Shown: piece by piece, positions 29,100 to 37,966 of the stretch
Layout: each line of letters begins with the position of its first letter
Numbering within the stretch: position 1 is the first letter of the stretch
Assembly (NCBI RefSeq): GCF_026540855.1
Contig: NZ_JALNUP010000002.1
Coordinates: 186,001-250,000 of the forward strand
Length of the DNA stretch: 64,000 nucleotides
DNA from: Sphingomonas sp. GC_Shp_5
GTDB lineage: Bacteria; Pseudomonadota; Alphaproteobacteria; Sphingomonadales; Sphingomonadaceae
Direction of reading: 5' to 3'
The notes under the pieces: generated by a model
The model's database searches: none
Seen by the model: only the letters and a program-made list of their open reading frames with translations
What the model was told of the DNA's origin: nothing
Made by a program: the position numbers and the translations under genes

Positions 29100-30413
29100 T
29101 CAGCCGCCAAACACCCGTGCGAAGATCGTGTCGACGTGCTTGAGATGGTAGCCGAGATCGAACTTCTCCTCGAGCTGAGCAGGCGACAGCGCCGTGGTGA
29201 CCTCCGGATCCGCCTTGAGCAGCTCGAGCAGCGACAGCGCGCCATCCGATTCCCACACCTTCATCGCGTTGCGCTGGACGAGGCGATAGGAATCCTCGCG
29301 GCTCACGCCCGCCTGGGTCAGCGCCAGCAGCACCCGCTGCGAATGGACGAGGCCGCCCATCTTGTTGAGGTTCTTCTCCATCCGCTCGGGATAGACGAGC
29401 AACTTGTCGACGACGCCGGTGAGGCGGGCGAGGGCAAAATCGAGGGTGATGGTCGCGTCGGGGCCGATGTAGCGCTCCACCGACGAATGGCTGATGTCGC
29501 GCTCATGCCACAAGGCGACATTCTCCAGCGCCGGCGTCACATAGCCACGCACCATGCGGGCCAGGCCGGTGAGGTTCTCGGTGAGCACCGGGTTGCGCTT
29601 GTGCGGCATCGCCGACGAGCCCTTCTGGCCGGGGGAGAAATATTCCTCGGCCTCCAGCACCTCGGTTCGCTGGAGGTGACGGACCTCGATCGCGAGCCGC
29701 TCGATCGAGCTCGCGATCACGCCGAGCGTCGCGAAATACATCGCGTGGCGGTCGCGCGGGATCACCTGGGTGGAGACCGGCTCGGGGGTCAGCCCCATCT
29801 TGGCGGCGACATGCTCCTCGACCATCGGATCGATGTTGGCGAAGGTGCCGACGGCGCCCGAGATCGCGCAGGTGGCGATATCGGCTCGGGCGGCGATCAG
29901 CCGGGTGCGGCAGCGGTCGAACTCGGCATAGGCCTGGGCGAGCTTGAGGCCGAAGGTGACCGGCTCGGCATGAATGCCATGGCTGCGGCCGATCGTGGGC
30001 GTCATCTTGTGCTCGATCGCGCGGCGCTTGAGGACGTCGAGCAGCTTGTCGAGATCGGCGAGCAGCAGGTCGCTGGCCTGGGCGAGTTGGACCGCGAGGC
30101 AGGTGTCTAGCACGTCCGACGAGGTCATGCCCTGGTGCATGAACCGCGCCTCGTCGCCGACATTCTCGGCGACCCAGGTGAGGAAGGCGATCACGTCATG
30201 CTTGGTGACGGCCTCGATCGCGTCGATCGCGGCGACGTCGATCGCTGGGTTGGTCGCCCACCAGTCCCACAGCGCCTTGGCGGCGGCCTTGGGCACCACG
30301 CCGAGCTCGGCCAGCGCATCGGTGGCATGCGCCTCGATCTCGAACCAGATCTTGAAGCGCGCTTCCGGCGTCCAGATCGCGACCATCTCGGGGCGGGAAT
30401 AACGGGGGATCAT
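29100..30413 (-). CDS. purB: Adenylosuccinate lyase
   Basis: A 437-residue fumarase/aspartase-superfamily enzyme acting twice in purine synthesis, on SAICAR and on adenylosuccinate. The superfamily signature GSSAMPHKRNPV is at about residue 260-272, with GMTSSDVLDTCL and IGRSHGIHAEPVTFG also conserved. The start at 30413 (MIPRYSRPEM) was chosen because it begins at the conserved N-terminal residues. No other pur gene is in view. Confidence 0.97.
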   Translation of the reverse strand: MIPRYSRPEMVAIWTPEARFKIWFEIEAHATDALAELGVVPKAAAKALWDWWATNPAIDVAAIDAIEAVTKHDVIAFLTWVAENVGDEARFMHQGMTSSDVLDTCLAVQLAQASDLLLADLDKLLDVLKRRAIEHKMTPTIGRSHGIHAEPVTFGLKLAQAYAEFDRCRTRLIAARADIATCAISGAVGTFANIDPMVEEHVAAKMGLTPEPVSTQVIPRDRHAMYFATLGVIASSIERLAIEVRHLQRTEVLEAEEYFSPGQKGSSAMPHKRNPVLTENLTGLARMVRGYVTPALENVALWHERDISHSSVERYIGPDATITLDFALARLTGVVDKLLVYPERMEKNLNKMGGLVHSQRVLLALTQAGVSREDSYRLVQRNAMKVWESDGALSLLELLKADPEVTTALSPAQLEEKFDLGYHLKHVDTIFARVFGG

Positions 30414-30453
30414 GGGCGGTCCTTGTGGCGCTGAGGAAGAGTCGCCCGGGCCC

Positions 30454-31206
30454 CTAGCAGAGCGGGCCGGCAAGATCAGCCCCGCGGACAGCGGCCAGCG
30501 GAACGTCGCCGCCAGAGAGCGACGCTAGATCAGTCCCTGGGCGCGCAGGCTGACATGGCCGTTCAGCCCCATGATCAAGTGATCGGACCGCGATCCCCAG
30601 CCGCTTGCCGGCCTCGGCGATCGCGCGGGTGATCTCGATGTCGGCGCGGCTCGGCGACGGATCACCCGAGGGATGGTTGTGGACGAGGATGATCGCTGCT
30701 GAGCCGAGATCGATCGCGCGGCGGATCACCTCGCGGACGTGGACCGCGGTCTGGTCGATCGAGCCTTCACTCATCACCTCGTCGCGGATCAGCATGTTGC
30801 GGGTGTTGAGGTGGAGCACGCGGAATCGCTCGATCGCGTGGTGGACCATGTCGGCGCGCAGATAATCCATCAGCGCCTGCCAATTGGCGAGCACCGGCCG
30901 ATCGGCGACCGGCGCCTGGAGCAGGCGCAGCGCGGCGGCCTGGACGATCTTGATCGCCGCCGCCGATCGCTCGCCCATTCCCGACACCCGGGTCAGCGCC
31001 TCGGCATCGGCGGTGAGCAGGCCCGCGATGCCGCCGAACTCGCGCAGCAGCGCCTTGGCGAGCGGTTTGGTGTCGATACGCGGGATGGCGAGGGTGAGCA
31101 GATATTCGATCAGCTCATGATCGAGCAGCGCCTCGCCGCCGCCGGCGAGCAGCCGCTGGCGCAGGCGATCGCGGTGTCCGGCAGTGTCGCTGGGCGGAGC
31201 GGCCAT
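30454..31206 (-). CDS. radC: RadC-family JAB-domain protein with frameshifted C-terminus
   Basis: A 250-residue open frame. Residues 1 to about 205 are a normal RadC: helix-hairpin-helix region (RVSGMGERSAAAIK) and the JAB/MPN metal site HNHPSGDPSPSRAD with Glu and Asp intact. After GIAVRS the frame departs from the family. One frame over, the same bases read DHLIMGLNGHVSLRAQGLI and then a stop at 30525-30527, the expected RadC ending. A two-base loss (or one-base gain) at about 30585 explains this. The native end is thus replaced by about 45 unrelated residues. It may be a sequencing error, a real mutation, or neutral. Confidence 0.82.
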   Translation of the reverse strand: MAAPPSDTAGHRDRLRQRLLAGGGEALLDHELIEYLLTLAIPRIDTKPLAKALLREFGGIAGLLTADAEALTRVSGMGERSAAAIKIVQAAALRLLQAPVADRPVLANWQALMDYLRADMVHHAIERFRVLHLNTRNMLIRDEVMSEGSIDQTAVHVREVIRRAIDLGSAAIILVHNHPSGDPSPSRADIEITRAIAEAGKRLGIAVRSLDHGAERPCQPARPGTDLASLSGGDVPLAAVRGADLAGPLC

Positions 31207-31265
31207 GCCCCAGCCTAGGTCGGCGCAGCGACCCGCGCAATTGCATCCACGGCGGTGCCCCGCTT

Positions 31266-34200
31266 ATGGAAGCAGCGATGGGAGAGGGCGTGGACGATCT
31301 GACCGAAGCGCCTGAGCGACGCCCCCGCCGTGCGGCGTTCGGGGCGGTCGGGCCGGTGCTCGGGGTCCTCGGCCTGCTGCTGCTCGCCGCGCTGGTCGCT
31401 GTGTGGCTCGAGCGGCGGCCGATCGCGAGCCACTTCATCGATCGCGAATTCGCCAAGCGCGGCGTGCCCGCCCGTTACCGCCTCACCGATCTCGGATTCG
31501 GCCGCCAGCGGCTCACCGATGTGGTGATCGGCGACCCGGCGGCGCCGGATCTGGTTGCCGACTGGATCGAGACCGACACCCGGCTGGGCCTGTCCGGCGC
31601 GTCGCTCGAGGGCGTGCGGGCAGGGCATGTCCGCGCGCGGGGACGGCTAGTTGACGGGCGAGTGTCGCTCGGCGTGCTCGACCGTCTGATGCCAGCGCCG
31701 TCGGGCAAGCCGTTCGCGCTGCCGGCGCTGCGCCTCGACCTCGCGGATGGCCGGCTGCGGCTGGACACCGCGGCGGGCGTGCTCGGGTTGAAGCTCAGCG
31801 GCGAGGGGCGGCTCGACGACGGCTTCAGCGGTAGCGTGGCGGCGGCGGGCGAGCGGCTGCAGGCCGGCGCCTGCGTGCTCGATCGCCCCGAGGCGGTGCT
31901 GCGGATCGTCACCCGGCGGGGGGCGCCGTCGCTGACCGGGCCGGTGCGGATTGCGCGCTCGACCTGCCCCGGTGTGGAACTCGCCGGCGCCGGGATCGAC
32001 ATCACCGCGACGCTGACTCCCTCGTTTGACCGCTGGCAGGGCAGCGCGCGCATCGCCACCGCCGCGCTGCAGGGCGGCGGCGTCCGCGTCGAGCGCGCTC
32101 GCGGGTCGCTCGACTTTGCCGGTGGCGGGTCCGGCACCGCCGGCACGCTCGACGTGGCCGCCGCGGGCGTGGCGGGCACCGCCGGTACCGCCGGCGGGTT
32201 GGCGATCAAGGGCCGCTACCGATGGGCCGAGACTGCCGGGTTCGACGGCACGGTCCAGCTCGCCGATGCTGCCGTCGCCCGCCGCTGGCGCGCGCAGCTC
32301 GAGGCGCTGGACAGCGCGGGCACCACCCCGCTGGCGCCGATCGCCCGCGCCCTGCGCCGGCATGGCGAGGCTGCGCTGCGCCGCTTCGATGGCAGCCTCG
32401 CCGTTGCGACCCAGTTGGCGCCGTGCTCGGCCTCGACGGGCCGCTGCGTATGGGCGCAGCTGCGCCAGGCCACCGTGTCCTCCGCAAGCGGTGCCCGCGT
32501 CGGGCTCGCCGGCGGCACCGGGCTGAGCTGGCGGGGAGGGGCCGGATTGCGCGTCGATTCGACCCTGGCCCTCGCCGGGGGCGGCCTGCCGACGATGCGC
32601 GTCACGCTCGCCCAGGCGCAGCCCGGCGCCGCGATCCGCGGTCGAGCGCTCGTGAGCCCTTATGTGGCGGATGGCGGACGATTGGCGCTGGCGCCGGTGC
32701 TGTTCACCGCGACACCCGGCGGCGCGACCCGGATCGCGACCCGCGTCACCCTGTCGGGCCCGCTCGGCGATGGCCGGGTCGACGAGCTGGCGCTGCCGCT
32801 CGATGTGCGTTGGGATGGCCGCGCCCCGCTGGCGATCAATCCCGGCTGCGCGGCGCTGTCGTTCCGCCGGCTTGCCGTGGCGGGCCTCGCACTCAACGCG
32901 GCGAGCGTGCCGCTCTGCGCGACCGGCCCCGCCTTGCTGACGATGACGCGCGGCCAGCTGACGGGCGGCGCACGGCTCGGCGCGGTGCGGCTCGGCGGTC
33001 GCCTCGGCACCACGCCGCTCGCGCTGGCGGCGGCCGGTGCCGAGCTGCGGCTGGCGGACCGTGGCTTCACGCTGCGCGGGATCGAGGCGCGGCTCGGTCC
33101 TGCCGAGCGGCTGACCAGCCTCGCCATCGCCGAGCTCGGCGGCACGCTTACCGGTGCCAACCTCGCCGGCCGCTTCACGGGCGCTGCCGGGCAGATCGCC
33201 AACGTGCCGTTGCTGCTCGGCGGCGCGGCGGGCGACTGGCAGGTCCGCGGGGGTGCGCTGGCGCTGACCGGCGCGCTGACGGTGAGCGATGCCGCCGCCG
33301 ACCGGCGCTTCACGCCGCTTGCCGCGCGCACCGTCAGCCTCGCCCTCGCCGGCGGCAGGATCACCGCGCAGGGCGTGCTCTACGAGCCGACCGCAAACCA
33401 AAAGATCGCCGACGTGCGGATCGAGCACGCGCTCGGCGACGGGCGCGGGGGTGCGACGCTGGCGGTGCCGGGGATCACCTTTACCAAGGATTTCCAGCCC
33501 GACCGGCTCACCCGGCTGACGCTCGGCGTGATCGCCGAGGTGCGCGGCACGGTGACGGGGGAGGGGCATATCGGCTGGAGCGCCGCTGGGGTCACCTCGG
33601 GCGGGCGGTTCGCCACCGCCGGTACCGATCTCGCCGCCGCGTTCGGGCCGGTCAGCGGTATCGCCGGCACGATCGTCTTCACCGATCTGCTCGCGCTCGA
33701 AAGCGCGCCGGGGCAGGTCGCCACCGTCAAGTCGATCAATCCCGGTATCGAGGTCACCGACGGCACGATCCGCTATCGCACGCTGGCGGGCAGCCGCATC
33801 CAGCTCGACGGCGCGCGCTGGCCGTTCGCGGGCGGCGCGCTGACGCTCGATCCGAGCCTGCTCGACTTTTCGGCGCCGCAGGCGCGGCGACTGACCTTCC
33901 ACGTCGCCGGTGCCGCCGCCGACCAGTTCCTTCAGCAGTTCGACTTCCAGAACCTCGACGCCACCGGCATCTTCGACGGCGAGCTGCCGATGATCTTCGA
34001 TGTCGACGGCGGGCGGATCGAGGGCGGAAAGCTCTCGGTGCGCGAGGGTGGCGGCGGCATCGCCTATGTCGGCGCGATCACCCAGAAGGATGTCGGCTTC
34101 TGGGGCAATCTCGCCTTCCAGGCGCTGAAATCGCTGCGCTACCGCAACCTCACCATCGCCATGAACGGCCCGCTCGCGGGCGAGATGATCACCGAGGTCC

Positions 34201-34457
34201 GCTTCGCCGGGGTCAGCCAGGGCAAGGGCGCCAAGTCCAACTTCCTGATCCGCCGGCTGCAGCGGCTGCCGTTCGTGTTCAACGTCCGCATCAAGGCGCC
34301 CTTCCGTGGGCTCGTCGATACCGCGCAATCCTTCTACGATCCCAAGCGCCTGATCAGCCGCAACCTGCCGCAACTGCTCGACGAGCAGAACAAGCGCGCC
34401 GCGCCGCCCTCCACCCAGCCAGCCATTCAGCCTCCTGCAAGCGAGACCGTGCCATGA
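31266..34457 (+). CDS. ydbH: YdbH family intermembrane phospholipid transport protein
   Basis: A 1063-residue AsmA-like protein. An N-terminal transmembrane anchor (about residues 24-48, VLGVLGLLLLAALVAVW) is followed by a long periplasmic beta-rich region and a C-terminal YdbH-type domain (AMNGPLAGEMITEVRFAGVS, FNVRIKAPFRGLVDTAQSFYDP). In E. coli YdbH, YnbE and YdbL form an intermembrane bridge that moves phospholipid to the outer membrane; the next two genes match YnbE and YdbL. An internal ATG at 31278 has a better GGAAG ribosome-binding site. The stop overlaps ynbE (ATGA). Confidence 0.88.
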   Translation: MEAAMGEGVDDLTEAPERRPRRAAFGAVGPVLGVLGLLLLAALVAVWLERRPIASHFIDREFAKRGVPARYRLTDLGFGRQRLTDVVIGDPAAPDLVADWIETDTRLGLSGASLEGVRAGHVRARGRLVDGRVSLGVLDRLMPAPSGKPFALPALRLDLADGRLRLDTAAGVLGLKLSGEGRLDDGFSGSVAAAGERLQAGACVLDRPEAVLRIVTRRGAPSLTGPVRIARSTCPGVELAGAGIDITATLTPSFDRWQGSARIATAALQGGGVRVERARGSLDFAGGGSGTAGTLDVAAAGVAGTAGTAGGLAIKGRYRWAETAGFDGTVQLADAAVARRWRAQLEALDSAGTTPLAPIARALRRHGEAALRRFDGSLAVATQLAPCSASTGRCVWAQLRQATVSSASGARVGLAGGTGLSWRGGAGLRVDSTLALAGGGLPTMRVTLAQAQPGAAIRGRALVSPYVADGGRLALAPVLFTATPGGATRIATRVTLSGPLGDGRVDELALPLDVRWDGRAPLAINPGCAALSFRRLAVAGLALNAASVPLCATGPALLTMTRGQLTGGARLGAVRLGGRLGTTPLALAAAGAELRLADRGFTLRGIEARLGPAERLTSLAIAELGGTLTGANLAGRFTGAAGQIANVPLLLGGAAGDWQVRGGALALTGALTVSDAAADRRFTPLAARTVSLALAGGRITAQGVLYEPTANQKIADVRIEHALGDGRGGATLAVPGITFTKDFQPDRLTRLTLGVIAEVRGTVTGEGHIGWSAAGVTSGGRFATAGTDLAAAFGPVSGIAGTIVFTDLLALESAPGQVATVKSINPGIEVTDGTIRYRTLAGSRIQLDGARWPFAGGALTLDPSLLDFSAPQARRLTFHVAGAAADQFLQQFDFQNLDATGIFDGELPMIFDVDGGRIEGGKLSVREGGGGIAYVGAITQKDVGFWGNLAFQALKSLRYRNLTIAMNGPLAGEMITEVRFAGVSQGKGAKSNFLIRRLQRLPFVFNVRIKAPFRGLVDTAQSFYDPKRLISRNLPQLLDEQNKRAAPPSTQPAIQPPASETVP

Positions 34458-34690
34458 GCGTAACAGGATTGACGAAACCGATGCGGATCACGACCTATCA
34501 ACTGGCACGGACGGCGATGAAAAGCATGATCTTGATCGGCTTGGCCCTGAGCAGCATGGGATGCGTCAACATCTCGGCGCCGGACAAGCCGATCCAGATC
34601 AACCTCAACATCTCCGTCACGCAGGAAGTGGTGTATCGGCTGGACGGCGAGGCCAAATCGCTGATCCAGCAAAATCCGGGGATCTTCTGA
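34454..34690 (+). CDS. ynbE: YnbE family outer-membrane lipoprotein
   Basis: A 78-residue lipoprotein: signal peptide, lipobox LSSMGC (Cys37), then the family core PIQINLNISVTQEVVYRLDG and the terminal IQQNPGIF. In E. coli YnbE multimers complete the YdbH bridge at the outer membrane. The start at 34454 overlaps the ydbH stop; internal ATGs at 34481 and 34517 are possible and would shorten the long leader. Its stop shares one base with the ydbL start. Confidence 0.87.
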   Translation: MSVTGLTKPMRITTYQLARTAMKSMILIGLALSSMGCVNISAPDKPIQINLNISVTQEVVYRLDGEAKSLIQQNPGIF

Positions 34691-35067
34691 TGAACAGGTA
34701 CATGGGCATGATGGTCGCCGGGGCGGCAGCGCTGGCCGGCCTGTCGTCCGCCGCGAGCGCGCAGCGCGACCCCGCCTACGCCGCCGCGCGCGAGGCCAAG
34801 CAGGTCGGCGAACAGCCCGACGGGTATCTAGGCGTGGTCGGCGCCGGCACGCCGGCGCTGCAGGCGATGGTCCGCGACATCAACATCAAGCGCAAGGCAG
34901 CCTATACCGCGAGCGCGCAGGCCAGCGGCGCGACGGTGGAGCAATTCGCCTTCACCAGCGGCTGCAACCTCGTCGCCAAGGTCGGCGCGGGCGAGATGTA
35001 CAAGACGCCGTCGGGGCAGTGGAAGCAGAACAGCGGCACGCCGGAGCTCGACGGCCGCTGCAAGTAA
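34690..35067 (+). CDS. ydbL: YdbL family periplasmic protein (DUF1318)
   Basis: A 125-residue secreted protein. A signal peptide ends at ASAQR. The mature part has the DUF1318 pattern: AAREAKQVGEQPDGYLGVV, INIKRKAAYTASA and the helix around GATVEQFAF. E. coli YdbL acts as chaperone for YdbH-YnbE assembly. Its tail YKTPSGQWKQNS is longer than I expect for the family. Translation couples to ynbE by the TGATG overlap. Confidence 0.87.
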   Translation: MNRYMGMMVAGAAALAGLSSAASAQRDPAYAAAREAKQVGEQPDGYLGVVGAGTPALQAMVRDINIKRKAAYTASAQASGATVEQFAFTSGCNLVAKVGAGEMYKTPSGQWKQNSGTPELDGRCK

Positions 35068-35141
35068 GCGGGGGCGGCGCGCCGACACCGGCGCTGGCCG
35101 GGCGTGCGATATTGCCGGATGGTTGCTCGGGCCCAACCCGG

Positions 35142-35170
35142 TTGACACAAAACCGCCTCCCACCTAAACG
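35142..35170 (+). promoter_or_regulatory. Sigma-70 promoter of the F0 operon
   Basis: A perfect TTGACA (35142-35147), a 17-nt spacer and TAAACG (35165-35170) lie in the 180 bp between ydbL and atpI. Transcription would start near 35177, about 70 nt before the atpI GTG. The -10 box is only 3/6, offset by the ideal -35 and spacer. Confidence 0.6.
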
Positions 35171-35247
35171 GACCGGGCCTTGGCGGGGTCGCTCGCTGCC
35201 TGTGCGCTATCTCCTCCGGTTTGTACGAAATCAGGCGAGGATGGCGC

Positions 35248-35568
35248 GTGGCGGAAAGCGGACCCGGACAAGACTTCCACGACGCGGAGGATCCGCGGCT
35301 CTCCTCGCTCGATGAGCGATTGAAGGAGGCCCGGCATCAGGAAGCGCTGAGGACGGGGAGTGTGGCGCCGACGGCCGATGCGGGATATTCGCTCGGCAAT
35401 CGCGTGCTCGCCGCCCTGATCGGAAGTCTCGTCGGCAGCGCGCTGATCGGCTGGTGTATCGACCGCTGGTTCAATACCGCGCCCTGGGCACTGATCGTGA
35501 TGCTGTTCCTTGGAATTGCCGTCGCGTTCAGGCAGATCATCAAGATTGCAGGCGAGCGCCCGGCGTAA
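35248..35568 (+). CDS. atpI: ATP synthase-associated protein AtpI/AtpZ
   Basis: A 106-residue membrane protein with two transmembrane helices (NRVLAALIGSLVGSALIGW and ALIVMLFLGIAVAFRQII) after a polar N-terminus. AtpI assists c-ring assembly and Mg2+ uptake in some species. The GTG at 35248 is chosen for the GAGGA seven bases upstream; a TTG at 35221 is less likely. First gene of atpI-B-E-F'-F. Confidence 0.88.
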   Translation: MAESGPGQDFHDAEDPRLSSLDERLKEARHQEALRTGSVAPTADAGYSLGNRVLAALIGSLVGSALIGWCIDRWFNTAPWALIVMLFLGIAVAFRQIIKIAGERPA

Positions 35569-35605
35569 TCCGGGCGTTTGTCGTATTTGGGAGCGAGCGG
35601 GCCAC

Positions 35606-36397
35606 GTGGCGGTAGAATCGGGCAGCAAGATCGATCCGATGCACCAGTTCCTGATCGAACCTCTGTTCGGTCGGCACTGGATGGTGGGCGGCTATGATCT
35701 GTCGTTCACCAATTCCGCGTTGTGGATGGTGATCACCCTCGCCAGCCTGTGGCTGTTCATGCTCGGCGGGATGAAGCGCGAGCTCGTCCCCGGCCGCTGG
35801 CAGGCCGCGGTGGAAGGCTTCACCGGCTTCGTCTCCCACATGCTGACCTCGAACATTGGCCCCGAAGGCAAGCGCTTCGTGCCCTATGTCTTCTCGCTGT
35901 TCATGTTCATCCTGTTCGCCAACATCTGGGGCCTGACCCCGGTCGGCGTGGTGCCGGGCTGGCATCCGTTCACGATCACCAGCCACTTCACCGTTACCGG
36001 CGTGCTCGCGATCATCAGCTTCGCCATCGTGCTGATCGTCGGCTTCGGCCGGCACGGCTTCCACTTCTTCGCGCTGTTCGTGCCCAAGGGCACGCCGATG
36101 CTGATGATCCCGCTGATCTTCGTCGTCGAGCTGATGAGCTTCCTGGTGCGGCCGTTCAGCCTCGGGCTGCGACTGTTCGTGGCGATGACCGCCGGGCACA
36201 TCCTCTTGAAGGTGCTTGCGGCGTTCGTGATCAACGGGCTCAACCTCGGCGTCGGCTACGGCCTGCTCGTGTCGCTGCCCAGCTTCGTGCTGATGATCGG
36301 CATTACGTTGCTCGAGCTGCTGGTTGCCGCGATCCAGGCCTATGTCTTTGCGCTGCTGACGAGCGTCTATCTGAACGACGCCGTCAACCTGCACTGA
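35606..36397 (+). CDS. atpB: F1F0 ATP synthase subunit a
   Basis: A 263-residue membrane stator subunit with five to six helices. The essential arginine facing the c-ring is R189 in SLGLRLFVAM. The C-terminal helix has LELLVAAIQAYVFALLTSVY. The GTG at 35606 gives MAVESGSKIDPMHQF, which resembles relatives; its ribosome-binding site is weak, and atpI ends 37 bp before. Confidence 0.96.
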   Translation: MAVESGSKIDPMHQFLIEPLFGRHWMVGGYDLSFTNSALWMVITLASLWLFMLGGMKRELVPGRWQAAVEGFTGFVSHMLTSNIGPEGKRFVPYVFSLFMFILFANIWGLTPVGVVPGWHPFTITSHFTVTGVLAIISFAIVLIVGFGRHGFHFFALFVPKGTPMLMIPLIFVVELMSFLVRPFSLGLRLFVAMTAGHILLKVLAAFVINGLNLGVGYGLLVSLPSFVLMIGITLLELLVAAIQAYVFALLTSVYLNDAVNLH

Positions 36398-36443
36398 GTT
36401 TTTTAGTTTAACCACCTAACCTTATTGAACGGGAGTTTTTGAA

Positions 36444-36671
36444 ATGGACGCAGAAGCCGCCAAGATGATCGGTGCGGGCCTCGCCGCGATCGGCATGGGC
36501 CTCGCCTCGCTCGGCGTGGGCAACGTGTTCGCCAAGTTCCTCGAGGGCGCGCTGCGCAATCCGGGCGCCGCGGACAGCCAGCAGGGCCGCCTGTTCATCG
36601 GTTTCGCGGGCGCCGAGCTGCTTGGCCTGCTCGCCTTCGTGACGATGATCATCCTGCTGTTCGTCGCGTAA
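36444..36671 (+). CDS. atpE: F1F0 ATP synthase subunit c
   Basis: A 75-residue hairpin of two transmembrane helices that builds the proton-driven ring. The polar loop is FLEGALRNP (residues 32-40) and the proton-carrying carboxylate is E58 in FAGAELLGLL, Glu as in alphaproteobacteria rather than Asp. The start has GGGAG ten bases upstream. Confidence 0.98.
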   Translation: MDAEAAKMIGAGLAAIGMGLASLGVGNVFAKFLEGALRNPGAADSQQGRLFIGFAGAELLGLLAFVTMIILLFVA

Positions 36672-36719
36672 CAACGACTGTCCCGCCGGGCCCTCGCGCC
36701 CGGCAGGCTTGAGAGCGCC

Positions 36720-37214
36720 ATGCCACAGATTTCCCAGATCGCCGCCACTTACGCATCGCAGATCTTCTGGCTGCTCGTCACTTTCGGTCTCCTGTACTTC
36801 GGGATCGGGCGTGGCATGCTGCCCAAGGTGATCGCGACCGTCGACGCGCGTGAAGCGCGGATCGCGGCCGATCTGGCGGCGGCCGAGGCAGCACGCCTCG
36901 CCGCCGACAAGACCGAAGCAGCATGGCGCGCCAGCATGGATGCGGCGCGGGCCACCGCGCTCGCGGCGACCACCGCCGCCAAGGCGCAGGCGACCAAGAC
37001 CGCCGAGGTCCAGATCCACGCCACCGATGCGGATCTCGCCGAGCGGCTGGCGCATCACGATCTCGCCGTCGCCAACGCCAAGGTGAGCGCGATGGCCAAT
37101 ATCCAGACCGTTGCGGCCGAGGCCGCGCAGGAGCTGGTCGCCAAGCTGTCGGGGGTCCAGGTCAGCCTGGACGCGGCGGCGGAAGCGGTGCGAAGGAATA
37201 GTGCGCATGGCTAA
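36720..37214 (+). CDS. atpF': F1F0 ATP synthase subunit b'
   Basis: A 164-residue peripheral-stalk subunit. One transmembrane helix (QIFWLLVTFGLLYFGIG) is followed by a long Ala-rich, charged coiled-coil. The short N-terminus and MLPKVIATVDAREARIAADL are typical of b' (the first of two b genes) in photosynthetic and alphaproteobacterial operons. It pairs with b as a heterodimer. The stop overlaps atpF by 8 bp. Confidence 0.94.
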   Translation: MPQISQIAATYASQIFWLLVTFGLLYFGIGRGMLPKVIATVDAREARIAADLAAAEAARLAADKTEAAWRASMDAARATALAATTAAKAQATKTAEVQIHATDADLAERLAHHDLAVANAKVSAMANIQTVAAEAAQELVAKLSGVQVSLDAAAEAVRRNSAHG

Positions 37215-37845
37215 GGACACTGCAGGCGCGACCGTCGCGGCGAACCTCGCCGACGCCGCAACCAACCAGGGCATGACCCATCGCGACGTCCGCGATGCCA
37301 GCGCGCTGACCGCGAACGTCTCGGCGCCCGGTGGCGCGGAGCATGTCCAGGAGCCGACCGCGCTCGGTTTGAACACCACCGGCTGGGTCGGCATCGTCGC
37401 GCTGGTCGTGGTGATCGGCATGATCTGGCGCAAGGTGCCGGCCATGGTCGCCAAGATGCTCGACCAGCGCATCGCCGCGGTGCGCGATCAGCTCGCCGAG
37501 GCGACCAAGCTGCGTGCCGATGCCGAGGCGCTGCGCGCCGATTACGAGGCCAAGGCCAAGGCTGCCGAGGCCGATGCCGAGACCATCCGCGTCCATGCCC
37601 AGCATGAAGCCAATGCGATCATCGCCAAGGCCAAGCAGGATGCCGAAGAGCTGATGGAGCGCCGCGCCCGCCGCGCCGAGGACAAGATCGCCGCCGCCGA
37701 GCGCGCCGCGATCGCCGAGGTTCGCGCGCTCGCCGCCGACACTGCCGCCAAGGCCGCGGCGACGCTGCTCGCCGAGCATCATGATGCCTCGGCCGACCAG
37801 GCGATGATCAACCGCTCGATCGCGGGGCTCGGCCGGCTCAACTGA
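37207..37845 (+). CDS. atpF: F1F0 ATP synthase subunit b
   Basis: A 212-residue b subunit. It has an unusually long polar N-terminus of about 56 residues before the transmembrane helix (GWVGIVALVVVIGMIW), then the AEATKLRADAEALRADYEAK coiled-coil. The start at 37207 overlaps the b' stop by eight bases. The extended N-terminus would lie on the periplasmic side; its role is unknown. Last gene of the F0 operon. Confidence 0.94.
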   Translation: MAKDTAGATVAANLADAATNQGMTHRDVRDASALTANVSAPGGAEHVQEPTALGLNTTGWVGIVALVVVIGMIWRKVPAMVAKMLDQRIAAVRDQLAEATKLRADAEALRADYEAKAKAAEADAETIRVHAQHEANAIIAKAKQDAEELMERRARRAEDKIAAAERAAIAEVRALAADTAAKAAATLLAEHHDASADQAMINRSIAGLGRLN

Positions 37846-37850
37846 TCCTC

Positions 37851-37879
37851 CGTCATCCCCGGCGCGGTCGGGGATGACG
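37851..37879. terminator. Hairpin behind atpF
   Basis: CGTCATCCCC (37851-37860) pairs perfectly over 10 bp with GGGGATGACG (37870-37879). It belongs to the CGTCATCCC repeat family. It lies five bases after the atpF stop and has no T-run, so it is a 3'-end stabiliser or Rho-assisted end rather than a clean intrinsic terminator. Confidence 0.6.
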
Positions 37880-37966
37880 GGACCTCGATCCCCCACCACC
37901 CGCACCGTCTCTTCCCGGTTTTCCGGCGGCGCGCCTTGGACCTGAGCCCGTACAGGAGCATCCTCC

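Noticed and set aside
31647..34373. 908-residue minus-strand frame
   Set aside because: Antisense shadow of ydbH with no domain or ribosome-binding site.
37846..37966. Guanidine riboswitch before the SMR gene
   Set aside because: Gdx genes often have one, and a GACGG is present, but I could not form the paired ACGR hairpins or a ykkC core; the sequence is explained by the repeat hairpin.
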